Assembly (NCBI RefSeq): GCF_944377805.1
Contig: NZ_CALWFZ010000003.1
Span: 1-64,000 of the forward strand
Length of the DNA stretch: 64,000 nucleotides
Direction: 5' to 3'
Origin: an uncultured Mediterraneibacter sp.
GTDB lineage: Bacteria; Bacillota; Clostridia; Lachnospirales; Lachnospiraceae
This document shows positions 8,301 to 19,909 of this stretch, in pieces. Position 1 is the stretch's first letter. Every line of letters begins with the position of its first letter. Under the pieces are notes generated by a model that had not been told where the DNA came from, ran no database searches, and worked only from the letters and a program-made list of their open reading frames with translations. The translations under genes and the position numbers were made by a program.

Positions 8301-8377
8301 ATAGTGTGTTACTGAGTGTCAGGCATAAACTATCCTTTTCATCAAGAGATAAAAGGATCAGTTTATGCTTTTTTTTG
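8301..8377 (+). promoter_or_regulatory. RAT antiterminator / terminator switch in the ptsG leader
   Basis: A ribonucleic antiterminator (about 8301-8333) contains the family core GTGTGTTACTG and CAGGCATAAAC. Its 3' half overlaps an intrinsic terminator (8323-8377): GCATAAACTATCCTTTT pairs with AAAAGGATCAGTTTATGC, followed by eight T. This is the classical BglG/LicT/GlcT arrangement, in which binding of the antiterminator protein to the RAT hairpin prevents terminator formation. The probable protein is encoded directly downstream of ptsG. Confidence 0.88.
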
Positions 8378-8470
8378 CGCGTAAGCTACAAGCCGTGCAC
8401 CAGCATGGAAAAGTGAAAGGAAAACCCGCTTTCCATTTCACCTTCGGATATATTCGGTAATGAGAGTTAA

Positions 8471-10678
<2,208 letters not shown>

Positions 10679-10713
10679 CGGCGCACTTTACCGGGAAAGG
10701 TTATGAAAAGGAT

Positions 10714-11547
10714 ATGTATCGGATTATTAAGGTACTGAATAACAACGGAATCCTCGTGTATCACAATGAGACGGGAAGAGAACTGATCCTGATGGGAAAT
10801 GGAGTCGGTTTCGGAAAGAAACCGACTCAGAAGATCGAAAAGATCCCCGGGGCGAAGGTATACTCTCTTGTGACAAGGCAGAAGCAGCAGTCCGTGCTGA
10901 AAGTGGTCAACGGGATACAGCCCGGCTTTATTGAAGCTGCGGGGCGCATTATAGAGGAGGCGGAAAAAGTATTTCAGGAAGTCAATCATGAGATTCTTCT
11001 GCCTATGGCAGATCATATTGCCCTGGCGGCGAAGCGAGCCAAAGAAAACCGTCAGATCCCAAATCCGTTTACGCCGGATATTCGAGTGCTGTTTTCTAAA
11101 GAGTATGCGGTCGCCATGCGCGGACGTGATATAATCCGTGAGGTGACAGGCTATGCGATCTCAGATGATGAGGTGGGATTTCTCACCCTCCATATCCATG
11201 CGGGGCTGTCCGATGAGCAGGTGTCCGTGACTCTTGATACAACGCGGATTATCAACGAGGGCATCCGCATGATCGAGCGGGAGTTTGACCGGAAGCTGTC
11301 TGAGGATTCGCTGGCGTATACCCGCCTTATGAGCCATCTTTACTATATGGTTGCCCGCACTCGGAACGGGGAGGTTACGAATGTGGATTTCAATGACTTT
11401 ATTTTCAGCAGTTATCCCGAGACGGGGCGAGTGGCCGAGAAAGTCTGCAGCTATATGGGCGACGCGCTGAAAAAGCCTGTCAGAAAAGAAGAGATCGGCT
11501 TCCTGGCGATTCATATCCAGAGAGTAATCTCTCCGGAAACATTGTAG
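10714..11547 (+). CDS. glcT: BglG/LicT/GlcT-family transcriptional antiterminator
   Basis: 277 residues. The N-terminal CAT RNA-binding domain (1-57) begins MYRIIKVLNNNGILVY and includes the GNGVGFGKKP loop. It is followed by PRD1 (about 65-170) and PRD2 (about 175-277). Candidate phosphorylation histidines lie in MADHIAL, LTLHIHAG, LMSHLYYM and AIHIQRV. Such proteins bind RAT hairpins and are inhibited or activated by PTS-dependent phosphorylation of the PRDs. Its place 35 bases after ptsG, with a RAT in the ptsG leader, makes autoregulated control of glucose uptake the natural reading. GlcT rather than LicT is inferred from the neighbour. Confidence 0.88.
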   Translation: MYRIIKVLNNNGILVYHNETGRELILMGNGVGFGKKPTQKIEKIPGAKVYSLVTRQKQQSVLKVVNGIQPGFIEAAGRIIEEAEKVFQEVNHEILLPMADHIALAAKRAKENRQIPNPFTPDIRVLFSKEYAVAMRGRDIIREVTGYAISDDEVGFLTLHIHAGLSDEQVSVTLDTTRIINEGIRMIEREFDRKLSEDSLAYTRLMSHLYYMVARTRNGEVTNVDFNDFIFSSYPETGRVAEKVCSYMGDALKKPVRKEEIGFLAIHIQRVISPETL

Positions 11548-11564
11548 AAATAAAAGATTTTTGC

Positions 11565-11612
11565 TATACTGACCGGTGTATGGGGCTTTTGGCCTCTGTA
11601 CACCGGTTTTTG
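11565..11612 (+). terminator. Hairpin after the antiterminator gene, next to a TATACT box
   Basis: ACCGGTGTA (11572-11580) pairs with TACACCGGT (11599-11607), followed by TTTTTG. It can end the ptsG-glcT transcript. A TGCTATACT extended -10 box (11563-11570) sits directly before it and may start the bce-type regulator transcript, whose 5' end would then fall within the hairpin. Confidence 0.6.
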
Positions 11613-11653
11613 TGACGGCAACGAGCCAAAGGGCCAGCCGGCAAGGAGGGATT

Positions 11654-12352
11654 ATGTACAAAATACTTATTGTGGAAGACGATCTGCCTATGGCGCAGAT
11701 GATACAAAAAGAGATGAAAGTGTGGGGGAACGAGTCGGAGTATGTGCAGGATTTTCAGCATGTACTCCGATCATTTACAAGTTATGACCCGCATCTGGTT
11801 TTAATGGATATTACCCTGCCTTTTTACAATGGGTATCACTGGTGCGGCGAGATACGCAAGATCTCAAACGTGCCGATTATATTTATCTCTTCTGCTGCCG
11901 ATAATATGAATATTATCATGGCCGTTAATATGGGAGGAGATGACTTCATTGCCAAGCCGTTCGATCTCAGCGTGCTTACTGCTAAGGTACAGGCGGTGCT
12001 CAGAAGAACCTATGATCTGTCAGGGAAGATTCCTGTACTGGAACACAGGGGAGCGATTCTTAATCTGTATGACGCGACTCTTACTTATGAGGGAAAAAAG
12101 ATCGACCTGACGAAAAATGAGTTCCGCATCCTTCAGACATTAATGGAGAATAAAGGCCGCCTGGTAAGCCGGGATACGCTCATGACGAAACTGTGGGAGA
12201 CGGATAATTACATCGAAGAAAATACACTGACTGTCAATATCGCCCGTCTCAGGAAGAAGCTGGAGAAAGCTTCTCTCGTAGATTTCATCACGACGAAAGT
12301 AGGCGAGGGATATATTATTACACAGGATACGGAAGGAGAGATGATCAGGTGA
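11654..12352 (+). CDS. BceR-like response regulator, OmpR family
   Basis: 232 residues from the ATG at 11654 (GCAAGGAGGGATT upstream). The receiver domain (1-120) has the acidic pocket EDD at 8-10, the phospho-acceptor Asp52 in LMDITLPF and the switch Lys in FIAKPFD. The winged-helix DNA-binding domain (about 130-230) ends with EGYIIT. The GGDDFIAKPF stretch and short size are typical of regulators paired with intramembrane-sensing kinases. It overlaps the kinase start by four bases. The likely target is the promoter at 13338-13413 before the ABC genes. Confidence 0.9.
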   Translation: MYKILIVEDDLPMAQMIQKEMKVWGNESEYVQDFQHVLRSFTSYDPHLVLMDITLPFYNGYHWCGEIRKISNVPIIFISSAADNMNIIMAVNMGGDDFIAKPFDLSVLTAKVQAVLRRTYDLSGKIPVLEHRGAILNLYDATLTYEGKKIDLTKNEFRILQTLMENKGRLVSRDTLMTKLWETDNYIEENTLTVNIARLRKKLEKASLVDFITTKVGEGYIITQDTEGEMIR

Positions 12353-13341
12353 AGCAGTTTTTCCGGTACCTTTCTGACTGCCGCTATGTATGGCTGTGGG
12401 CGCTGCTCTGCGCGGCTGTGTTTACTGTTGTCTTTGCTCTGTACGGCATACCGCTGCAGGCTGTGGGATACCCTCTGATTTTATCAGCTCTGTTCGGATG
12501 CCTGTTCCTTATGACGGGTTTTCTGAAGTTCAGGAAGAAGCACCGGGAACTGGAGAGACTGGATCCCGCGGAGGTTCCGTGCGCGGATTACCTTCCCCGG
12601 GCCCGCAGCCTGACGGAACAGGACTATCAGGCGCTGGTATTTCGCGAAGAGGCGGCGAACCGCACGAGAAAAGAAGCGTGGGATAACGCCCGCCGGGACA
12701 TGAGTGACTACTATGCGGCGTGGGTGCATCAGATCAAGGCGCCCATTGCGGTCATGCGGGTGATGCTTCAACAGGAGGATACCCGGCACAACCGGGAACT
12801 CCTGGCCGAACTTTTCCGGGTGGAACAGTACGCGGAGATGGCGCTCTGCTATGCCCGGCTTGGTGAGGGGGCGTCAGATCTGGTCATACAGGAGTACGAA
12901 CTGGATGATATTATCAGAAAAGCGATCCGCAAATATGCCGGCCAGTTCATTCGCCGGAGGATACGGCTGGTTTACGGAGGGACGTCTGTCCGGGTGCTCA
13001 CAGATGAGAAATGGCTCTCTTTTATGATCGAGCAGCTTTTGTCCAATGCGGTGAAATATACCCAGGAGGGAGGAACGGTCACTATCTCGGCAGATGACCG
13101 GAAGATACTCTCAGTAACTGACACAGGCATTGGTATTTCCCCGGAGGATCTGCCGAGGATATTCGAGAAAGGGTATACGGGATATAACGGGCGTCTTGAC
13201 AGGAAATCAACGGGAATCGGACTGTACCTGTGTAAAACCGCGGCGGACAGGCTGGGGCATAAACTGACGGCGCAGTCTGAGCCGGAGCGGGGCAGCAGTT
13301 TCATGATTGACCTGGATACCTATCCCTTTCAGGCGGAGTGA
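12349..13341 (+). CDS. BceS-like intramembrane-sensing histidine kinase
   Basis: 330 residues. Two membrane helices (about 14-32 and 36-57) are separated by only a few residues, so there is no extracellular sensor domain. The phospho-acceptor His127 lies in WVHQIKAPIA. The ATPase domain has the N box QLLSNAVKY, the G1 box DTGIGISPEDL and the G2 box STGIGLYL. Kinases of this class do not sense drugs themselves but read the activity of the partner BceAB-type transporter, which is encoded immediately downstream. This supports a peptide-antibiotic flux-sensing module. Confidence 0.9.
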   Translation: MKQFFRYLSDCRYVWLWALLCAAVFTVVFALYGIPLQAVGYPLILSALFGCLFLMTGFLKFRKKHRELERLDPAEVPCADYLPRARSLTEQDYQALVFREEAANRTRKEAWDNARRDMSDYYAAWVHQIKAPIAVMRVMLQQEDTRHNRELLAELFRVEQYAEMALCYARLGEGASDLVIQEYELDDIIRKAIRKYAGQFIRRRIRLVYGGTSVRVLTDEKWLSFMIEQLLSNAVKYTQEGGTVTISADDRKILSVTDTGIGISPEDLPRIFEKGYTGYNGRLDRKSTGIGLYLCKTAADRLGHKLTAQSEPERGSSFMIDLDTYPFQAE

Positions 13342-13413
13342 CAATTATGTCACATAGGTGAGCCGGAATGTCACAGGTTTCGATGTCGGCATTCCGGCTC
13401 TATTTGCTATACT
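13338..13413 (+). promoter_or_regulatory. BceR-type operator, inverted repeat and extended -10 promoter before the ABC genes
   Basis: GTGACA-atta-TGTCAC (13338-13353) is a perfect inverted repeat matching the TNACA-N4-TGTNA pattern known for BceR-like regulators. It overlaps the kinase stop codon. Downstream, AGCCGGAATG (13361-13370) and CATTCCGGCT (13391-13400) form a second 10-base perfect inverted repeat. TGCTATACT (13406-13413) is an extended -10 box, and the -35 region is poor, as expected for an activated promoter. Confidence 0.7.
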
Positions 13414-13445
13414 GAGTCCAGAAAACATGAAGGAGGTCAGGATAT

Positions 13446-14210
13446 ATGACTGTTTTGGAAGTGAAAAACCTGAAGAAAATATACAGACCCCGGTTTGGCG
13501 GGACTCAGGTACAGGCCCTTTCCTGTGTAAATTTTTCTGTGGAGGAGGGCGAGTATGTGGCTATTATGGGGGAGAGCGGTTCCGGAAAGACTACGCTCCT
13601 TAACATGCTGGCGGCTCTCGATAAGCCTACAGAGGGCGAGGTGTATCTGGACGGACATCCGCTTACGGCGATTAAGGATAAGGATATTTCCGAATTCAGG
13701 CGCGATAATCTGGGATTTGTTTTTCAGGAGTTTAACCTCCTGGATACATTTAATGTAAAGGACAATATTTTCCTCCCTCTCGTTCTGAAAGGGATGAGTT
13801 ATAAAGAGATGGAGAAAAAGATTACTCCTATTACCAGGGAACTGGGAATCGTATCTCTTCTGGAGAAATACCCTTATGAGATCTCAGGCGGGCAGAAGCA
13901 GAGAGTGGCAGTAGCGCGCGCGTTGATTACAGATCCAAGACTGCTTCTGGCAGATGAGCCTACCGGCGCGCTTGATTCCCGGTCGACGGATGAGCTTCTC
14001 TCGCTGTTTGGGAAGATTAACCGCAGGGGTCAGACGATCCTTATGGTAACTCACTCCGTCAAGGCGGCCAGCAGGGCCGGGCGCGTGCTGTTTATCCGGG
14101 ATGGGGAAGTGTACCATCAGATATACAGGGGGAATATGTCGGATGAGCAGCTTTACCAGAAAATCTCCGACACCCTTACTCTGCTTGCGACAGGTGGTGA
14201 CAGGCGATGA
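13446..14210 (+). CDS. BceA-like ABC transporter ATP-binding protein
   Basis: 254 residues with an intact nucleotide-binding domain: Walker A GESGSGKTT at about 39-47, Q-loop in VFQEFNLLD, signature ISGGQKQR, Walker B LLLADEPTGALD and the H-loop in VTHSVKAA. The family (MacB/LolD/BceA) powers FtsX-like permeases. It overlaps the permease gene by four bases and belongs with the regulator and kinase upstream. The usual role is sensing and resistance to cell-wall-active peptides such as bacitracin or lantibiotics; the actual peptide is unknown. Confidence 0.92.
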   Translation: MTVLEVKNLKKIYRPRFGGTQVQALSCVNFSVEEGEYVAIMGESGSGKTTLLNMLAALDKPTEGEVYLDGHPLTAIKDKDISEFRRDNLGFVFQEFNLLDTFNVKDNIFLPLVLKGMSYKEMEKKITPITRELGIVSLLEKYPYEISGGQKQRVAVARALITDPRLLLADEPTGALDSRSTDELLSLFGKINRRGQTILMVTHSVKAASRAGRVLFIRDGEVYHQIYRGNMSDEQLYQKISDTLTLLATGGDRR

Positions 14211-16267
14211 AGGGCGGATTTTATATCAGAATTGCAAGAGACGGGATCATGAAGAACCGGAAACTGTACTTTCCGTATATTCTGACCTGTATCTGTATGA
14301 TCATGATGTTTTATATTGTATATTATCTCGGGATATGCGCGGATTTTACCCAGGTCAGGGGCGGCGATATGCTCAAGTCTTTTTTGGGACTGGGAGTGTT
14401 TGTCATTGCCATATTTTCTCTGATCTTTCTGTATTATACGAATTCATTTCTGATCAGGAGGAGACAGAAAGAGTTCGGACTGTACAATATTCTCGGCATG
14501 GGCAAGCGCAACCTGGTGAAGGTGCTTGTGTGGGAGAATATGCTAACCGCAGTGATCTCCATAGCCGCAGGCCTTGTGCTGGGAATTCTGTTCGCGAAAC
14601 TGGCGGAACTTGCCTCCATTCGTCTTCTGGGCGGGGAGACCGGATTTACCATCCATGTAGATAAGAGGGCTCTCATAGTCACGGCGGCGCTGTTTATGGC
14701 GATCTTTCTTCTGATTATGCTGCGCATGGTGTTTTATATTTTCCGGCTTCGTCCGGTGGAACTGTTAAAGAGTGAGAATGTTGGAGAGAAGCCGCCCAAA
14801 GCAAACTGGGTTTTGGCTCTTCTGGGAGCAGCGCTCCTTATCTGCGCGTATTATCTGGCAGTGGCGGTCATTGATCCGATGTCTGCTATGGTGATATTTT
14901 TTTTCGCAGTGATTATGGTTATTATCGCCACCTATTTCCTGTTTATCGCAGGTTCAGTGGCGCTGTGCAAACTACTTCAGAAAAAGAAGAATTACTATTA
15001 TAAGACGAAACATTTTGTTTCTCTGTCCTCTATGGTATACCGGATGAAACGCAACGGAGCGGGGCTCGCCTCGATCTGTATTCTGTCTACGATGGTTCTT
15101 GTTACAGTCTCATCAACAGTATGCCTGTGGGTGCAGACTGAAGACGGTGTGCAGAAGAGGTATCCGCATGACATTATGATGGAATTCACCTCTTCTGACT
15201 ACAGTGAGACCCAGGTATACAAAGAGCTTGTGGATGGAGTGCTGACGGAATACGGGGAGACTGCCGAAGCTGAGGAGACGTTTCACCTTTACAGCGCCGG
15301 AGCTTATCAGTTCCAGGATCAGATCACTCTCCGGTGGGATCATCTGGCGTCTTTGGGAGTGGGAGAGATGGAAGCCATGCGTGCGCTGTATATCATTCCC
15401 CTTGACGAGTACAACCGTATTTCGGGCGGGAACAGGGAACTGTCCGGGGATGAGATGCTTGTGTACCCTTATAAAACGGACTATGAGTATGATACTCTTA
15501 CTATTGAAGAGTGCGGCACATGGAATGTGGAAGTTCTGGACTCTGAGCCCTTCTCCGTGGGTTCGGCCCAGGCCGATATGGTAGGAAGCCTCTTTATGGT
15601 AGTAAAAGATATGTCTGTCATGGAGCAGATCAGGGAGACATGCAATAAAATAGCCTCGGACAGCGACATGTCTCTGAATTACATTGAGGAGAATTATGGG
15701 ATAGATCTGGCCTGCGATGACGAAAAACAGATCGAGATCTACAATACGATGGTGGAACGTTTCTCAGCTCTGGCGGAGGAAAACGACGGCATGACAGAGG
15801 ACGGAGCAGATCTTCCCCATTATCGGCTTGACTCGAAAGCGCTGGGAAGGACGGATTATATTTCTATAAACGGAGGACTTTTCTTCCTCGGCGTAATGCT
15901 CGGGACAGTGTTCCTCTTTGGAACGGTGCTGATAATGTATTACAAACAGATCTCGGAGGGATATGAAGACCAGAACCGGTTTGATATTCTGATGAAAGTG
16001 GGAATGAGCCGCAAAGAGGTCAGACAGAGCATCAATTCCCAGGTGCTGACTGTATTCTTTCTGCCTCTTATCACAGCGGGCGTACACCTGGCGTTTGCCT
16101 TCCCGCTCATATCCATGATCCTGCTTCTTATGTCGGCCACGGAAGAGAGCCTGCTGATCATTGTAACAGTGTGCTGTTATCTTATTTTTGCGCTGTTCTA
16201 TGTGATTGTGTACGGTATTACATCGAGAAGTTATTACACAATTATAAGCGGGAAGGAGAAAAGATAG
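14207..16267 (+). CDS. BceB-like ABC transporter permease (FtsX family)
   Basis: 686 residues. The layout is typical of BceB: about ten membrane helices (first at about 20-42, a block through about 310, and the last three in about 545-680). A large extracytoplasmic domain of some 210 residues (about 320-540) is predicted to contact the peptide or its lipid II-cycle target. Two FtsX regions flank that domain. Coupled by ATGA overlap to the ATPase gene. The shorter extracellular loop and divergent sequence prevent assigning a particular antibiotic. Confidence 0.9.
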   Translation: MKGGFYIRIARDGIMKNRKLYFPYILTCICMIMMFYIVYYLGICADFTQVRGGDMLKSFLGLGVFVIAIFSLIFLYYTNSFLIRRRQKEFGLYNILGMGKRNLVKVLVWENMLTAVISIAAGLVLGILFAKLAELASIRLLGGETGFTIHVDKRALIVTAALFMAIFLLIMLRMVFYIFRLRPVELLKSENVGEKPPKANWVLALLGAALLICAYYLAVAVIDPMSAMVIFFFAVIMVIIATYFLFIAGSVALCKLLQKKKNYYYKTKHFVSLSSMVYRMKRNGAGLASICILSTMVLVTVSSTVCLWVQTEDGVQKRYPHDIMMEFTSSDYSETQVYKELVDGVLTEYGETAEAEETFHLYSAGAYQFQDQITLRWDHLASLGVGEMEAMRALYIIPLDEYNRISGGNRELSGDEMLVYPYKTDYEYDTLTIEECGTWNVEVLDSEPFSVGSAQADMVGSLFMVVKDMSVMEQIRETCNKIASDSDMSLNYIEENYGIDLACDDEKQIEIYNTMVERFSALAEENDGMTEDGADLPHYRLDSKALGRTDYISINGGLFFLGVMLGTVFLFGTVLIMYYKQISEGYEDQNRFDILMKVGMSRKEVRQSINSQVLTVFFLPLITAGVHLAFAFPLISMILLLMSATEESLLIIVTVCCYLIFALFYVIVYGITSRSYYTIISGKEKR

Positions 16268-16369
16268 ATCTGTCCAAATGCGGTATTGTCTGATATAATT
16301 TAATCAGAACATGATCTGGCCGGGAAAGCCCCGGAAAAATACAGCAATCCGCAGAGAGGAGTGGCAGAT

Positions 16370-17011
16370 ATGATGGAACACACGATTATCACGATTGGAA
16401 GGCAGTTTGGCAGCGGAGGCCATGAGATCGGCAACAGGCTTTCAGAGCGGCTTGATATTCCGCTCTATGACCACAATCTGATCCATATGGCGGCGCAGGA
16501 ACTGCGTATCAGCAATGAAGACGCGACAAGAGTAGATGAGACGATTCTCGGAAGATTTCTCTCGGCTTACGCTTCCAGCAGCCTGGAATACCGTCTGTTT
16601 ATGAACAGCGATGAGTCCGGAAAGACACTGACGGACAGAGTGTATGACCGTCAGACTGCCATCATCCGCAAACTTGCCCAGGAAGGGCCGGGGATCTTCG
16701 TAGGGCGGTGCGCCGACTATATTCTTGGAGATTATACCAACTGCATCAACACATTCATCTACGCCTATAAGGATGACCGGATCCGGAGGATCATGAAGCT
16801 GTATAAGCTGAATGAAAAGCAGGCGGCTGATAAAATCAGGAAGGTGGACCGTGAGAGAAAGACTTACTATGAGGCGAGAACAGGCAGAACATGGGGCAGC
16901 ATCGAGTCAGGCGATATGATCTTTAATGCGAGCCTTATGGGGCTAGACGGAGTCGTGGACGCCCTGGAGGCAATTTACCGCAAATGGGAAGACAGGCGGG
17001 GAAACAAATAG
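16370..17011 (+). CDS. Cytidylate kinase-like family protein (first paralogue)
   Basis: 213 residues from the ATG at 16370. A GTG at 16361 sits too close to the GAGAGGA site. A P-loop-like GRQFGSGGHEIG opens the protein, followed by the helical lid and a VGRCADYIL core, as in the Cytidylate_kin2 family. That family is related to CMP kinase but its substrate is not firmly known. The motif order matches the second paralogue at 20634; the two bracket the livHMGF genes. A terminator follows directly, so this copy is transcribed separately from livH. Confidence 0.8.
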   Translation: MMEHTIITIGRQFGSGGHEIGNRLSERLDIPLYDHNLIHMAAQELRISNEDATRVDETILGRFLSAYASSSLEYRLFMNSDESGKTLTDRVYDRQTAIIRKLAQEGPGIFVGRCADYILGDYTNCINTFIYAYKDDRIRRIMKLYKLNEKQAADKIRKVDRERKTYYEARTGRTWGSIESGDMIFNASLMGLDGVVDALEAIYRKWEDRRGNK

Positions 17012-17022
17012 GCATAAATAAG

Positions 17023-17084
17023 AAAGTCGGGCATATCCGTAGACGATCCAAACGAGATCAAAACGGGTCTGCCCGACTTTTTAT
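17023..17084 (+). terminator. Terminator between the kinase-like gene and livH
   Basis: AAAGTCGGGCA and TGCCCGACTTTTTA form the closing stem around a long internal loop that can itself fold, with a T-rich end. It begins 12 bases after the kinase-like stop codon. Confidence 0.75.
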
Positions 17085-17112
17085 TGATAACTTTCACGGG
17101 GAATGCTATAAT
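17084..17112 (+). promoter_or_regulatory. Promoter of the livHMGF operon
   Basis: TTGATA (17084-17089), 17 bases, TATAAT (17107-17112), with a TG one base before the -10. This is one of the best sigma-A promoters in the window. Confidence 0.8.
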
Positions 17113-17182
17113 TAGCTGACATTGATCCTGTACTCTGATACGGGTTTATTCACTTAAAAGTAAGGGATGAAAGGGAAATAAT

Positions 17183-18067
17183 ATGAGTTTTTTATCGTAT
17201 TTAATTAATGGACTGAGCTTGGGCAGCGTCTATGCGATCATCGCGCTTGGATACACTATGGTCTATGGTATCGCGAAAATGCTGAATTTTGCTCACGGCG
17301 ACGTCATCATGGTCGGCGCGTATATGGCGCTTCTCTCCATGACCAGGGCAGGCCTGTCTCCGGTTATGGCAGTGCTGATCGCGATTGTTGTGTGTACCGT
17401 CCTTGGAGTTCTGATAGAGAGGATCGCATATAAGCCGCTCAGAAACGCGGCATCCTCGCTCTCAGTACTGATCACAGCTATCGGCGTCAGTTATCTGCTT
17501 CAGAATCTTGCCCTTCTGATCTTCGGATCCAACACTCAGACTTTTCCTTCTGTGGTGGAGTGGACGGGGATCTCTCTGGCAGGCGGACAGCTTAATATTT
17601 CGGGAGTTACGATTGTCACGATTTTAGTCTGCCTTGTCATTATGGCTGCTCTTGTTTTCTTTGTGCAGAAGTCAAAAGCGGGGCAGGCAATGCGGGCAGT
17701 CTCTGAAGATAAAGGGGCGGCGCAGCTCATGGGAATCAACGTGAACGCGACAATTGCCCTGACATTTGCCATAGGATCTGCGCTTGCCGCTGTGGCGGGC
17801 GTTCTGTACTGTTCCGCATATCCGAGCGTGACGCCGTATACAGGAGCTATGCCCGGGATCAAAGCGTTTGTAGCGGCGGTATTCGGCGGTATCGGCTCAA
17901 TTCCGGGAGCATTTATCGGAGGCCTTCTCCTGGGAGTGATTGAGATCTTCGGCAGGGCATATATCACATCACAGATGGCGGACGCTCTTGTGTTTGCTGT
18001 GCTCATTATCGTGCTGCTGGTGAAACCTGCCGGTCTTCTGGGCAAAAATATTCAGGAGAAAGTGTAG
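17183..18067 (+). CDS. livH: Branched-chain amino-acid type ABC permease LivH
   Basis: 294 residues with about eight membrane helices. It opens with GLSLGSVYAIIALGYTMVYG and contains the NFAHGDVIMVGAY motif typical of LivH, then the conserved MGINVNATIALTFAIGSALA loop that contacts the ATPases. Together with LivM it forms the membrane channel of a hydrophobic amino-acid importer. First gene of a tight operon; livM begins at the next base. Substrate specificity (Leu/Ile/Val or another compound such as urea or amides) cannot be read from the permease. Confidence 0.92.
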   Translation: MSFLSYLINGLSLGSVYAIIALGYTMVYGIAKMLNFAHGDVIMVGAYMALLSMTRAGLSPVMAVLIAIVVCTVLGVLIERIAYKPLRNAASSLSVLITAIGVSYLLQNLALLIFGSNTQTFPSVVEWTGISLAGGQLNISGVTIVTILVCLVIMAALVFFVQKSKAGQAMRAVSEDKGAAQLMGINVNATIALTFAIGSALAAVAGVLYCSAYPSVTPYTGAMPGIKAFVAAVFGGIGSIPGAFIGGLLLGVIEIFGRAYITSQMADALVFAVLIIVLLVKPAGLLGKNIQEKV

Positions 18068-19138
18068 GTGTACGGTATGTGGAAGAAAATGAAGAAAACT
18101 ACAAAAAGCAATCTGGTCACCTACGGGATGGTGATCGGGGCGTATGCCATCGTACAGACTCTGATCAGCACGGGCAACATGTCCAGTCTGATTGAAGGCA
18201 TTATGGTGCCTGTCTGCATCTATATCATTATGGCAGTATCACTAAATCTGGTTGTCGGCATTCTCGGAGAACTCAGTCTCGGACATGCGGGTTTTATGTG
18301 CGTGGGCGCATTTTCCGGCGCTTTTTTCTCTAAATGCATGCGGGATGTGATAACGTTCGGGCCGCTGCGTTTCTTTCTGGCCATGCTCATCGGAATTGCT
18401 GTGGCAGCGCTCTTTGGTATTCTGATCGGCATTCCGGTACTCAGACTTAAGGGAGACTATCTGGCGATTGTCACTCTGGCCTTCGGAGAGATTATCAAGA
18501 ATCTGGTCAACGCGATTTTCATTGGAAAAGATTCAAGGGGATTTCACTTTTCCACAAAAGAAGTGATGAGCCTGATTATTGAGCCGGATGGAACTGTGTT
18601 GATAAACGGGCCCCAGGGGATCACAGGCACGCCTCAGGACTCTACATTTTTCATCGGGTTTATTATGATTCTGATCACACTGTTTATCGTGCTTAATCTG
18701 ATTAATTCCCGGGACGGACGCGCGATTATGGCGATCCGGGACAACCGGATTGCGGCAGAGTCCGTAGGAATCAATGTTACAAAATATAAGCTGATGGCGT
18801 TTACTGTTTCCGCGGCAATGGCAGGCGGGGCGGGGGTGCTCTATGCTCACAATCTGTCTATACTGACGGCAAACACGAACAACTTCGGGTACAATCAGTC
18901 AATTATGATTCTGGTATTTGTTGTGCTTGGAGGAATCGGCAATATCCGGGGATCTGTCATCGCGGCGGTTGTCCTGACGCTTCTCCCGGAGATGCTCAGG
19001 GGGCTTCAGGACTACCGTATGCTGATCTATGCGGTTGTGCTTATCATCGTGATGCTCTTTAACTGGGCGCCGAAGGCCATCGAATGGAGACAGAAATATC
19101 TTTCTTTCGGAAAGAAGAAAAAGGAGGCTGTAAAGTAA
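18068..19138 (+). CDS. livM: Branched-chain amino-acid type ABC permease LivM
   Basis: 356 residues, about ten membrane helices. LivM hallmarks include LGELSLGHAGFMCVGAF, the GIPVLRLKGDYLAIVTLAFGEI stretch and the ATPase-contact loop RDNRIAAESVGINVTKYKL. The start is GTG at 18068, directly after the livH stop, with AGGAGA eight bases upstream; the ATG at 18077 is a little far from that site. Its stop overlaps the livG ATG by one base. Pairs with LivH. Confidence 0.92.
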   Translation: MYGMWKKMKKTTKSNLVTYGMVIGAYAIVQTLISTGNMSSLIEGIMVPVCIYIIMAVSLNLVVGILGELSLGHAGFMCVGAFSGAFFSKCMRDVITFGPLRFFLAMLIGIAVAALFGILIGIPVLRLKGDYLAIVTLAFGEIIKNLVNAIFIGKDSRGFHFSTKEVMSLIIEPDGTVLINGPQGITGTPQDSTFFIGFIMILITLFIVLNLINSRDGRAIMAIRDNRIAAESVGINVTKYKLMAFTVSAAMAGGAGVLYAHNLSILTANTNNFGYNQSIMILVFVVLGGIGNIRGSVIAAVVLTLLPEMLRGLQDYRMLIYAVVLIIVMLFNWAPKAIEWRQKYLSFGKKKKEAVK

Positions 19139-19896
19139 TGGCATTACTGGAAGTGAACAATCTGGGCATTTCATTTGGCGGTCTCCGTGCGGTGAACGCA
19201 TTTGACCTGTCAATCGAGAAGCAGGAGCTTTACGGGCTGATCGGCCCGAACGGCGCTGGCAAGACGACAGTGTTTAATCTTCTGACGGGAGTATACAGGC
19301 CGGACAGCGGAAAAGTCATTCTGGACGGGAACGATATTACCGGAAAGAAGACCATTGACATAAACAAGGCGGGAATTGCCAGGACTTTTCAGAATATCAG
19401 GCTCTTTGATCAGCTCAGCGTACTGGATAATGTAAAGGCGGGGCTTCATAACAGGCATCATTATTCCACCGTGGAGGGGATTCTGCGCCTTCCGGGCTAC
19501 AGGAAAGTGGAAAAGGAGATGGATGAGAGTGCTATGGACCTTCTGAAAGTGTTTCATCTCGAAGAAACGGCTCATGTGGCTGCGGCAAATCTTCCGTACG
19601 GCCAGCAGAGACGGCTGGAGATCGCAAGGGCGCTTGCCACCGAACCAAAGCTTCTGCTTCTGGATGAGCCTGCGGCGGGAATGAATCCAAATGAGACTGG
19701 AGAACTGATGGATATGATACGGTTTGTCAGGGAAGAGTTTCATATGACGATCCTCCTGATTGAACACGATATGAAACTGGTAAACGGTATCTGTGAGAAG
19801 CTGACAGTACTGAACTTCGGAGAAGTGCTCTGCCAGGGATCAACTTCTGATGTCTTAAACGATCCGCAGGTTATCACGGCATATCTGGGAGAATAG
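19138..19896 (+). CDS. livG: LIV-type ABC transporter ATPase LivG
   Basis: 252 residues from the ATG at 19138 (AAGGAGG upstream). Complete nucleotide-binding domain: Walker [10 protein letters not shown], the LivG-type [13 protein letters not shown]-loop, signature [15 protein letters not shown], Walker [12 protein letters not shown] and the H-loop in LIEHDM. The C-terminal tail ([18 protein letters not shown]) is standard for LivG. It energises LivHM together with LivF. Confidence 0.93.
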   Translation: MALLEVNNLGISFGGLRAVNAFDLSIEKQELYGLIGPNGAGKTTVFNLLTGVYRPDSGKVILDGNDITGKKTIDINKAGIARTFQNIRLFDQLSVLDNVKAGLHNRHHYSTVEGILRLPGYRKVEKEMDESAMDLLKVFHLEETAHVAAANLPYGQQRRLEIARALATEPKLLLLDEPAAGMNPNETGELMDMIRFVREEFHMTILLIEHDMKLVNGICEKLTVLNFGEVLCQGSTSDVLNDPQVITAYLGE

Positions 19897-19909
19897 GAGG
19901 GAGCAGCTT

